Assembly: GCA_019633425.1 (NCBI GenBank)
Contig: WSUB01000096.1
Location: 62,001 to 126,000 of the forward strand
Length of the DNA: 64,000 nt
Source of the DNA: Tulasnella sp. 424
Lineage: Eukaryota > Basidiomycota > Agaricomycetes > Cantharellales > Tulasnellaceae
Reading direction: 5' to 3'
The notes under the pieces are model-generated. The model was not told where the DNA came from and ran no database searches. It worked only from the letters and a program-made list of their open reading frames with translations. Position 1 is the stretch's first letter. The number at the start of each line of letters is the position of its first letter. Position numbers and translations under genes: made by a program. Below, in pieces: positions 45,017 to 54,565 of the stretch.

Positions 45017-45401
45017 TTTCGATGGAGACGAGAGAATAATACCGTTCAAGCCCACGAACGCGCGGTACCGCTCGTCGCCGCGCCGTGAGAGATGCCGCAA
45101 GTCCTGGTCCTCGCGTCAACCACAACATGGCACCACGTACAGCAGAAGGTTGATAGGTCGCTTAAAACAATGGACTCAGTCCTTGACCAGAATCTTGAGT
45201 CATTTAAGGGACCGTGATACTTCTGATGTAAATTTTGTTTAGGGTGATCAGAAGTACAATTCAGTGAACTTAGACTACATAATTTGAAACGTCTGATTGC
45301 GCGCGAAAGACCCAGATTGTAACCTAATAGTAGTCCGTAGCATACGAGAAGTGAGCTGGATTTGGTGGACCGTGATCAAATATCTCCACCCAGCGGGTCA
45401 T
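45017..45401. other. Fb10-Fb11 spacer
   Basis: Upstream flank of Fb10 followed by the array 3' flank; no separate gene. Confidence 0.55.
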
Positions 45402-47399
45402 TCAAGCGTTCTCCGTAGCAGTGCCTTGTATGACGTCATCAAATTTGAGACATGTCGAAATCTTCATCGCTCTAAGTCGAGCAACAAGTACGGAAGGTAG
45501 CTTGAGCGCCTCCATCGGTGTTGGGCTGACAATGCTCTGGTCCGTTCTACCATCCTTTTGCTCGGCGTATCGAGTCTCGAGCAAACCCTTGACTTCCGTT
45601 GCGCACTCCTCCAGGTCACGAATGCTTTCCGCGTGGAAGATGAAGGTATTGACATTTGGAAGCAGCCATGAGTACGCGCTATTCCTGCGATCGGCATTGG
45701 GCGATGTTGTTTTGCGTAACAGACGAACAAGTGGTGTGAGTGTCGTCGTTGAATAGTCGGTGACTTGCAATCTCGTGAGCGCCGGACAGAATTCAAGTAG
45801 ACCAACTGGGAAGGGTACTTCTTGCCCTGAGGAATCCATTGACCACTCTATTTCGATATTGGTGATGGTAGAGGGACCTCCGCAAGACTTTAACACTGNN
45901 NNNNNNNNNNNNNNNNNNNNNNNNNNNNNNNNNNNNNNNNNNNNNNNNNNNNNNNNNNNNNNNNNNNNNNNNNNNNNNNNNNNNNNNNNNNNNNNNNNTT
46001 GCCCTGAGGAATCCATTGACCACTCTATTTCGATATTGGTGATGGTAGAGGGACCTCCGCAAGACTTTAACACTGTGGTCAACTGGTTCCACGAGCGAGC
46101 CAGGATGTCTGCGGAACGAACCGCTAGCTTGATATCGACGCCCGGCTTGTCAAAGGCCCAATAGGCCCATTCAACAGCGATAGCTGGTTCAGAGTGGATA
46201 TGAACGTGAGGTTCTCCTTCAGTCTCCAGCTTGAGCCTCAACGACTCGGAGGCCTTGATTGGCTGCGCGATTAGCTCGAGGCTCCTCTCCTGCGGTTCCA
46301 AGATCGCTGAGAACTCTCCCTCTCCTTTGACGATCACCGTCTTGCAGGAGGTCGCCCGAATGAGAGGCAATAGGCCGCTCGTTATGGACTTTGATGCATT
46401 GTCGAACGCAAGAACGGTTAAGAGGGGAAGAGATATGGGATGGGAGATGGTCTGGAGAGATTCCTGCGAGTTTCGATGTGCTTCTTGAGAATTCACCTCG
46501 ATCAAGCAGAGTCGCTCCAACCTTGGGGAAGTGGAAAGGATTTGACATAGATCCTCCGGGTGTGGAATGACGTGATAGATGTGCTTCAAGCAAAGGGTGC
46601 TGAGGTTGGTTAGGCGTGGTGATTGCCAAGGGAGGCAAAACCTCGGACGTCGATGTGACGCAAGTGAGGCCCCTCCTGTGACAGCTCGAGAGACACAGCG
46701 GGCCCGTAGACCTCTGGGTTAAAGAGAAGGACATCAATGAGACCGGAAGTTTGGGTCCGCAAGTGTTCTAGAAAAACTTGTGTTTCCGGACGGTGGTCGT
46801 AGAGGATGCTGCGCCATCGACTTGAGTGGACAGTCTGGACATCCTCCATAAACGCGTTCATGGCTTCCGGCTCTGGACGCGACCAGCACCATACGTCTAC
46901 TGGTCCAGTCCTGTTCCTTTTCATCGCCATCCTTCGCGCTTTTGCATTGCCCATGACATCGATCGGTGTCCAGAACCTACTACATGAGATTATGGTGTCA
47001 CGCCAGTATGTTGAGACAGAGGCCAGGGTTCTCAGCTTCTCTGTGTCCCACCAGGACCAATCAATTGCGAGGAGAAGTATTTCGACAAATACCTCTGGTG
47101 GGAGTCGGTGGATTGCCAAATGTTCGTTATTTCGACGATTTTTAAGCTTGACCGCCTCCCGCGTAAACACGTCTACGATACGTTCCAGGATCCCAATCAT
47201 TTTAATCTTGGCCGTCTCGCTTGCGAGAAGATCGTCGTCGACTATGCTATCGGAGCTGTCAAATTATTCGCGTGAGTCATTGAAGGCCCAGCAGTGGAGC
47301 TGACGTCGTGGTGAGCTAATGCACCAACCTTTCTTGACCAAAACAAAGCTTCAAGTAGGCTGTGATGGAAGTTTTGATAAATTGTTGCTCTCCAGACAT
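45402..47399 (-). pseudogene. F-box/leucine-rich gene Fb11, frameshifted and crossed by an assembly gap
   Basis: Exon 1 47329-47399 (71 nt, MSGEQQFIKTSITAYLKLCF) and exon 2 from 47255 to the stop at 45402. F-box: AIHRLPPEVFVEILLLAIDW. Near 46636-46642 the sequence that is GGCATGTACCTCCC in Fb10 is GGTTTTGCCTCCC here, one base short, and the frame ends soon after HIDVRGFASLGNHHA. Downstream the correct frame resumes to the normal C-terminus. At 45899-45998 there are 100 Ns flanked by a 77-bp exact direct repeat. It could be a true pseudogene or a sequence error beside a misassembled stretch. Confidence 0.75.
45822..46075. other. Assembly gap (100 N) with duplicated 77-bp flanks
   Basis: 45822-45898 and 45999-46075 are the same 77 bp (TTGCCCTGAGGAATCC...ACTTTAACACTG) on either side of exactly 100 Ns. 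Gap plus one copy is 177 bp, a multiple of three, so the frame is kept either way. This is what two overlapping contigs joined by a default-size gap would look like. The true sequence probably has one copy and no gap. Confidence 0.85.
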
Positions 47400-47565
47400 T
47401 TTCGAGGGAAACGAGAGAGTGCCGTTGAAGGGCGGCACCGCCCGTCGCCGCGCCGTGAGAGACGCCGCAAGTCTCCCGGCCCGAGTCCCATCAACCACCA
47501 CGCAGCATCACATCCTCGGACAAAAACGACCATTCCGGCTCTTCTCACCTGTTTACGAATGCGAA
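47400..47565. promoter_or_regulatory. Bidirectional promoter between Fb11 and Fb12
   Basis: The starts of Fb11 (47399, minus) and Fb12 (47566, plus) are only 166 bp apart, so both promoters and leaders must lie here or overlap the genes. No canonical TATA box is visible. A related but decayed region sits at about 40409-40560 upstream of Fb8. Confidence 0.5.
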
Positions 47566-49368
47566 ATGGCTTTTAGCGAAAAAGAATTCGATATCTTCGT
47601 CGCAAAAAAGGTCAAGGAGACCTTGCAATACCATTGGGACGCAACTCGGATGTATGAGCTTCTTTTTTCGTGTGTCGGTTTGCGAATCACTAATCTGACA
47701 TGGAGCAGCTCTCCTACTCCAACGGGGCAAGAGGCTCTCGATGCAAAGCTTGCCGTGCTAGGGCATGCCCGCTTTGTGACAATGAGAAGTTTCGTCAAGG
47801 AGGAAAGCGAGCTACGGCGGATGAGGAACAGTTGGGCGCCGTTACACCGTCTGCCAGTGGAGACGTTTATAACGATCCTTCTTCTAGTTGTAGAAGATCA
47901 TTCTACGGATGGAGACGATGAACCCATCCAACTACACAGGCTCGCAAGCGTCTGTAGCCATTGGCGGACCGTTCTCCTCAACTGCGCCGGTTTTTGGAAA
48001 GCCCTGTCCCCGCAATTCGGGACACATTTCCAGAGATGGACATTGAGAAGGAATCCCAACGGGCTGCTTCGAATCTACTACATTCCTCAGCAGTCGATGT
48101 CTCAAAACGCCAGGGTCGAGTTTCTGGACTTGGTGATCCAGGATTCTGCGCGATGGCAAAAGCTCGTCTTCCAGGACATACTTGACGAAGACATGTGCGC
48201 CATTCTGAGACGAGATATGCCCCGCCTTACCGACCTCTTCGTCAACAACTCGCCGTGGAGTCCCCATCTTCCTTCCCCCGAGTTGTTCCTGTCGGAGGGC
48301 GTGACGCTGCGGTATCTCAGTTTGACCAACGCCGCAGTTTCATGGAACTCGCCTCGACTACGAAACCTCAGAGCCCTCGACTTGTCGCGTATCAATCAAT
48401 CCCTCCCATCATTACACCAGCTCCATGCTATCCTGTCTTCGTCGCCTCAACTCTGGTGTCTCATACTCTCCGAACTAACCATGGAGCCGACGTGGGATGG
48501 CGAACTACCTCAAAGGGAAGTACATCTTCCTAATCTCACCACTCTTATTTTACGGTATACCCCGGATTCCGTGACCCAGTTGGTTCTCTCCACCGTTACC
48601 GCCCCTGCCTGTAATTTCGTCATTCTCTCCGGCCTTCAGCTTCAGCACATCCGGAACTCCCCGTCCAAGTTGCAGGCGCTCTTAAGACTTCCACTCCAAA
48701 CTCGCCCGCCCATCCAATTCAGAGGATGGACCACAGGGTCTAGGAACGGCTCGCTCAATCTCTGCTCGATACCCATTCCCGAGGTTCCGTCCGAGTGGCT
48801 TTATCATGTCACGGAGCGGGTTGGAATCGACCTGAAATTCGACCTTCCAGGATGGGATGAGGACGCTATTGAGGACGTTACAAAATGGGTCGCAGCATCA
48901 GTCTCAGCGTTCCAATGGCCGGAAGACCTTATCCTCGCCTTTGATGGCTGGAACCAGCCGATGCAGCTCCTTTTCGGTTGTCCCCAGTTTGACCAAACAG
49001 CCGTCAGAAGACTGCGGTTACTGTCCGAGGACACTGCAACCTATGTCCTAGGCTGGCTCGCGGATTGCCCAGTTCGTGCGGGGGACAGGGAGGTGCCTGA
49101 ACATGGTAAAGGACTGCGTTTCCCGCTGTTGGCCGCAGTTTATCTGGATTGCCCCGCCTACGATATACCTTTTTTGCCCCTTATAAAGCAGTTTGTAGAG
49201 TCAAGAGTCGGTCCAGAAGGGAAGCCATTCCCTTCAACCAACATCAGCCCGGGGCTTACCATCGGGGTCCCGGATATGTGGATTGATGTGGTAAAGGATT
49301 CTCTTGCCGGGTGTTCGGTTGGTGTAACCCAGATACCGGATCCAATGCAAAGTGGGTTTGAGTTCTAG
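47566..49368 (+). CDS. F-box/leucine-rich protein Fb12
   Basis: Exon 1 47566-47651 (86 nt, MAFSEKEFDIFVAKKVKETL), phase-2 intron, exon 2 47709-49368; 581 residues. The upstream open frame from 47362 is the Fb11 first exon read antisense and is not part of the gene. F-box: APLHRLPVETFITILLLVVE; LASVCSHWRTVLLNCAGFWK. Leucine-rich strands AVSWNSPRLRNLRALDLSRI and LHAILSSSPQLWCLILSEL. It is a distinct subfamily: longer exon 1 and GFWKALSPQ instead of SRFW. Head to head with Fb11. Confidence 0.85.
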   Translation: MAFSEKEFDIFVAKKVKETLQYHWDATRMYELLFSCVGLRITNLTWSSSPTPTGQEALDAKLAVLGHARFVTMRSFVKEESELRRMRNSWAPLHRLPVETFITILLLVVEDHSTDGDDEPIQLHRLASVCSHWRTVLLNCAGFWKALSPQFGTHFQRWTLRRNPNGLLRIYYIPQQSMSQNARVEFLDLVIQDSARWQKLVFQDILDEDMCAILRRDMPRLTDLFVNNSPWSPHLPSPELFLSEGVTLRYLSLTNAAVSWNSPRLRNLRALDLSRINQSLPSLHQLHAILSSSPQLWCLILSELTMEPTWDGELPQREVHLPNLTTLILRYTPDSVTQLVLSTVTAPACNFVILSGLQLQHIRNSPSKLQALLRLPLQTRPPIQFRGWTTGSRNGSLNLCSIPIPEVPSEWLYHVTERVGIDLKFDLPGWDEDAIEDVTKWVAASVSAFQWPEDLILAFDGWNQPMQLLFGCPQFDQTAVRRLRLLSEDTATYVLGWLADCPVRAGDREVPEHGKGLRFPLLAAVYLDCPAYDIPFLPLIKQFVESRVGPEGKPFPSTNISPGLTIGVPDMWIDVVKDSLAGCSVGVTQIPDPMQSGFEF

Positions 49369-49930
49369 TGCACTGCCTGTAGGCAGCTTTGCGCTTTTAT
49401 AAACAAATCGAGGCTCCCGTACCTATGTAGTTACATTCCCGAATACAGTCATATATTTACAATCCAGAGCGCCGACGACTTAGATACTGATCTGGTACAT
49501 ATCAATCACATAGCGAGCCCACAATGTGCAATATATAAACATCAAAGTACTTGGAAATGTCACGCTCAGTCGGAAATAATCAATAAAGGAAGTCCCTGAC
49601 CGGAGCGACCACCCTTGAATCACCATCGTGATTGTTATCTTTTCCATTATTTCAGTATGTTTATTTAAGGTCTGCAAAATGTGGAGATATGATGTTAAGT
49701 GAAATATCGAGTGAAATATCGAGAACCGGTGAAGTGGGCGGTCGGGGTTCAATGCTGGAGGTCACCCTCAGCGCTAATGGTTCAAGTCGATGAGCCACTC
49801 CTAAGGAATTAGACATCCATATAATTACTAGTTATGATTCATTCTATTATTATCAAGTCTAATGGTATCGTTAGGGAGACTCAGTAAATCTGCGAACGTC
49901 TAGAGATGAGCTAACATCGGACGTTCGCTC
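49369..49930. other. Intergenic between convergent Fb12 and Fb13
   Basis: From about 49845 to the Fb13 stop it repeats 52395-52503 (TATTATCAAGTCTAAT, GAGACTCAGTAAATCTGCGA), the start of the Fb13/Fb14 duplication unit. Nothing coding is supported in the rest. Confidence 0.5.
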
Positions 49931-51713
49931 TTAGTCGACCGCATTTTGGGATGCCTGCGTTCCTTGCCCAAACTCGGACAGCTGAACATCATAGTCTTGA
50001 AGTAATCTCTTCAGTCTCTGAACCATAAAACGCGGTAGTTTTATTTCCAGCTTCCCCCGATTTTGCCCGCCATCCGGTTTGTGGTTAAGTTGTTGATCCG
50101 TCTCCGCGGGGAGCGCACATGGTTGTTGAACATACTTTACAAGGTTGCCAGCGATTGAATCATATAGTCCAGGGCGTTCATAATTGGAATCGAGTGGTGA
50201 AATGAAGGATCGTAGGCGGCAGTGCAATGCGGCGGACTTGGGGACGCTGGCTAGCTGCTCGCAAATAACCTCGGCTGACAAGGCACGGGAGATCTTGAGC
50301 TTCGGCACTCGGTGCCACCCGACGTACAGGAGCGAGCGATGCCACCTCACTCCGTTAATATCCATCGACACCTCAACTTCGTCGGGGAAGCTGAGTAAGC
50401 CCAGGAAGGAGCCTAGTTGATGATCCGTTAAATCGTAGGCTGGAATTTGAATGTTGAAGCCCGGTAGCTCGTCGACGTGATGTATCCAGTTGTAAGTAAT
50501 GCTTCTTGAGGGTTCCGACAGTAAGTGAAGCGGCGATTCGTCGTTGTGGCACAACATGCGGAGTTTACCGATCGCCTTAAGGGGGCCGTTTATGAGGTCG
50601 GCGAACATTTTGCTCGGGATCCCAGTGTTCACGACGGCCTGAGGAACCTCTCGAACGATCACGCATTGGCAAGCGGGAGCAACGATGGACGAGAGGAGGA
50701 ACTGGGTAACTGCTAGTGGTAGGCGGTGGAGGATGATGGTAGTGAGAAGCGGTAGGTTGATTGGCTGAATATGGATGTCTGCAACTTCTGCCGTCAAAGC
50801 GACCCCACGGTCAAATGGGTACCACGCCGATAGCTGCAACCACCAAAGCTGGGGGGACGCGGCGAGCATCGCCTGGAGTTCAGCAAGTGAGGGCGGGACC
50901 CCACATATGCTCTGAATTTGGACGCCTCGAAGTCCGCGCAGCCGAGTGGAGTTCCAAGGGATAGCTATGTTGTCGATGTCCAGGTACTGGATGTTTCTCC
51001 CTTCGGCCAGCTTCAACATCCTGTTACCACTATGCGTATGCCCCCAGTTCGAAATCAACATACTGTCGAGGTTTGGGGCCGGGCTTTGGATGAGCTCCGC
51101 CATCTCGTCCGTTATGTCTCCTTCGAATGCCAGCAGCTTCCACCTTTCTGACAAGGGTGCTGCCATTTTCATGAACGACAGTAAGGAGTAAGGGGCGGAT
51201 ACCGTTTCTCCTTGTGCGAGGACGCAGTCGATGTTGAATAGGCCGGATGGATTACGTTTGAGCACCATGTCCCTGAACCAGGGGGGGTGATACTGTGCGA
51301 GTTGTTGCCAGAAGGAAGGGAAGGCGAGAATGGTGTCGAACCAATACGTTGAGACTTGAGCGAGGGTATGAAGCCGTTTATGTTCCTGATCGAATCCCGG
51401 GTCGTTGTACTTGGCGACCTTGAGTAGGATGGCAACGAAGATCTCTCCTGGCAGACGATGGAAAGGAACGAGGGCATTCCGCTGCCGCTTTATTCGGTAT
51501 GACTCCAGGCTAAGTTCGAGCTGTAAACGCTCCATTTCCGCCAGTTTTGCCTCCAATTGCTCGATGGTGGGCTTCGATTCGGAGTCTGAACCCCTGAAAA
51601 CGTTGGAGTTTAGGGGTCAGTTGTCGAATCGACAGCTTGTCCGGTACTCACCCAGTTTGAAGGCACTCGCCAAATGCCGCTCCCGACGTTGCGTTCGACT
51701 CGTTCAGCGGCAT
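49931..51713 (-). CDS. F-box/leucine-rich protein Fb13
   Basis: Exon 1 51652-51713 (62 nt, MPLNESNATSGAAFGECLQT), phase-2 intron 51594-51651, exon 2 49931-51593; 574 residues. A helical lead (TIEQLEAKLAEMERLQLELS, probable coiled coil) precedes the F-box: VPFHRLPGEIFVAILLKVAK and LAQVSTYWFDTILAFPSFWQ. Leucine-rich strands IAIPWNSTRLRGLRGVQIQS, LAASPQLWWLQLSAW. Close paralogue of Fb14. It was duplicated with the 3' tail of Fb15 (52114-52385). Confidence 0.83.
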
Positions 51714-52094
51714 TGATCAAGTTTTGGCGGTTGGCTGAGTTCGAAGGTGGTGGGTGCGTGAAACTGGTCGTGGTGTTCGATCGTCGGAACCGAACAGCGC
51801 CTTCTCAAGCCACGCTTTGTCCAAGCTGCCGTGCCGGGGATTACGGCCGGCGCCGTTCCCTTGTCCCAAACCTGCCGAACCAGAGGAACGCAGCGATTGT
51901 TGCAGCATTCGACGCTTGTTACGAGCTTTAACGTTCACATTTAATCTTCAGCTTCGTTGTGACAAGGTTTAGTGAGCTGGGAACAACGAATGCTGAAAGG
52001 GACGATTCACTCATCCGCCCACGAGCTTTGATTAGATAGTAAACACATATATATGCAGTCAATTATGTTAAGAGACAGCTCAAAACTTGATCAT

Positions 52095-52390
52095 TTATAG
52101 ACGTTTTGGATCTCTACACCTTCAAACGTATCGCCTGCCTCCGGAAACGTTTCCACCACACTGCTGGCATCACCAGTCTCTCCAAACGCTTTGGCAACGA
52201 ACCAACCCAGTCGTCCTCCCTTCTGTCTTGGTCCCCTTCTCGGCGCATACCGAAGTGTAGGAACTCATCTGGTATGCCTTTTGCATTGGCTGCCAGCTGC
52301 CACCGCGTCAACGAAAGCGTCGAAAGCTGAGTGAGTGGCCACGATCCTCCCAAATCCGTGCTCCCTGGGTCTTCGGTCATAGGCTCACTA
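52095..52390 (-). pseudogene. Truncated Fb15 tail
   Basis: It matches the last 95 or so codons of Fb15: SLTRWQLAANAKGIPDEFLH and EDDWVGSLPKRLERLVMP are kept. The frame then diverges: Fb15's PEVVDAFTEADDTFEGVEIQ is here broken by a one-base shift (VWWKRFRRQ). Homology ends abruptly near 52385 at the duplication boundary. No F-box or start. Confidence 0.82.
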
Positions 52391-52503
52391 GGGAATTATT
52401 ATCAAGTCTAATCATATATTTAGTGAGACTCAGTAAATCTGCGAACGTCTGGAGACGAGCTAATATTGGGCGTTCGCTCCAAGTCGACCGCATTTTGGGA
52501 CGC

Positions 52504-54239
52504 CTACGTTCCTTGCCCAAACTCGGACAGCTGAACATCGTAGTCTTGAAGTAATTTCTTCAGTCTCTGGACCATAAGACGCGGCAGTCTTATTTCCAGC
52601 TTCCCGCCATCCGATTTGTCGCTGACTTGCTGATCCGTCTCTGTGCGCATACATGTTTGTTGAACGTACGTTACGAGGTCCCCGGCGATTGAATCGTATA
52701 CTCTAGCGCGTTCACCTTTGAAATAGAGTGGTGAAATGAGGGATCGTAGGCGGCAGTGTGACGCGGCGGACTTGGGGACGCTGGCGAGCTGCTGGCAAAT
52801 AACCTCGGCCGACAGGGCACGGGAAATCTTGAGCCTCGGCACTCGGTGCCACCCGACGTGCAAGAGCGAGCGACGCCAGCACCCTCCGTTAATATCCATC
52901 GACACCTCAACTTCCTCGGGGAAGCTGAGTAAGCCTAGGAAGGAACCTAGGTCATGATCCGATAATCCGTCGGTTGAAATTTGAACGTTGAAGCCCGGTA
53001 GCTCGTCGACGTGATGGATCCAGTTGTAAGTAAGGCTTGTTGGGGGATCCGACATTAAGTGAAGCGGTGATCGGTCGTGGTGGCACACCATGCGGAGTTT
53101 ACTAATCGCCTTAAGGGGGGCGTTTATGAGGTCCACGAACATATTGCTTGGGGTCCCAGTGCTCACGACGGCCGGAGGAACCTTTCGAACGATCATGCAT
53201 TGGCAAGCGGGTGCAGAGATGAATGAGAGGAGGAACTGGGTAACTGCTGATGGTAGGAGGCCGAGGATGATGGTAGTGAGAAGCGGTAGGTTGATGGGCT
53301 GAATCTGTATTTCTGCAACTTCCGCCGCCAAAGAGACCCCATGGTCTAATGGGTCCCAAGCCGATAACCGCAACCACCAGAGCTGGGGGGACGCGACGAG
53401 CATCGCCTGGAGTTCAGCAAGTGAGGGTATGTTCCCATATATGCTTTGAATTTGGACGCCTCGAAGTCCGCGGAGCCGAGTGGAGTTCCAAGGTATTGCT
53501 ATGCTGTCGGTGTCCAAGTACTGGATGTTTCTCCCTTCGGCCAGCTTCAACCTCCTGCTACCGCTATGTGTATTCATCCAGTTCGAAATCAACAGACTGT
53601 CGAGGTTTGGGGCCGGGCTTTGGATGAGCTCTGCCACCTCATCCGTGATGCCTCCCACGAATGCCAGCCGCTTCCACCTTTCTGACAAAGGTGCTGCCAT
53701 TTTCATGAATGACAGCAGGTTAGGGGCGTACATCCTATCTTCTCGTGCAAAGGCGCAATCGATGTTGAATAGGCCAGATGGATTACGTTTGAGCGCCATG
53801 TCCCTGAACCAGGGGGGGTGATGCTGTGCAAGTTGTTGCCAGAAGGAAGGGAACGCGAGAATGGTGTCGAGCCAATACGTTGAGACTTGAGCGAGGGTAT
53901 GAAGCCGTTTATGTTCCTGGTCGAATCCCGGCTCGTTGTAGTTGGCGACCTTGAGGAGGATGGCAACGAAGATCTCTCCTGGCAGACGATGGAAAGGAAC
54001 GAGAGCATTCCGCCGCTGCTTTATCCGGTATGCCTCTGGACTAAGTTCGAGCTGTAAACGCTCCATTTCCGCCAGCTGTGCCTCCAATTGCTCGAGCGTG
54101 GGCTGCGGTCCGGAGTCTAACACCCTAAAGTTGGAGTTTAGGGGCCGGTTTTCGAATCCGCAACGCCAGTTACTCACCCAGTTTGAAGATGCTCGCCATA
54201 TGCCGCTTCCGACGTCTCGTTCGACTCGCTCAGTAGCAT
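52504..54239 (-). CDS. F-box/leucine-rich protein Fb14
   Basis: Exon 1 54178-54239 (62 nt, MLLSESNETSEAAYGEHLQT), phase-2 intron, exon 2 52504-54124; 560 residues. Coiled-coil lead TLEQLEAQLAEMERLQLELS; F-box VPFHRLPGEIFVAILLKVAN; LAQVSTYWLDTILAFPSFWQ. It ends at LSEFGQGT, while Fb13 continues for eight more residues. A longer open frame that ignores the intron exists upstream, but only the spliced start is conserved with Fb13. Most differences from Fb13 lie in the leucine-rich half. Confidence 0.82.
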
Positions 54240-54565
54240 TGATCAAGTTTTGGCGGTTGGCTGAGTCTGAAGGTGGTGGTGAATCGAAAGCCACGCTCTG
54301 TCCAAGTTGCCGTGACGGGGATTATGTAATGGCCGTTTGTCCCAAACCTCCGACACTCGAAGCAGAGGACGGAGCGACTGTTGCGGCATCCGACGTTTCT
54401 TTCGAATGTTCCCGTTTACATTCAATTCTCCGTTTTGTTGTGACGCGGTTTGTGATCTGGGAACAACGAATGCTGAAAAAGACGATTCACTCATCCGTCC
54501 ACGAGTTTAGATGGTGAAAACATACATACGAAGTCAATTAGACTACGAGACAGCTCAAAATTTGG

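Noticed and set aside
47362..47565. In-frame N-terminal extension of Fb12 starting MMEVLIN
   Set aside because: This stretch is the Fb11 first exon and promoter read on the other strand; the conserved start is at 47566 with a phase-2 intron.
54240..54494. Upstream frame MSESSFSAFVVPRSQ... before Fb14 as its N-terminus
   Set aside because: It does not join in frame to Fb14 through valid splice sites, whereas the ATG at 54239 does and is conserved in Fb13. A related frame upstream of Fb13 is explained by the shared duplicated flank.
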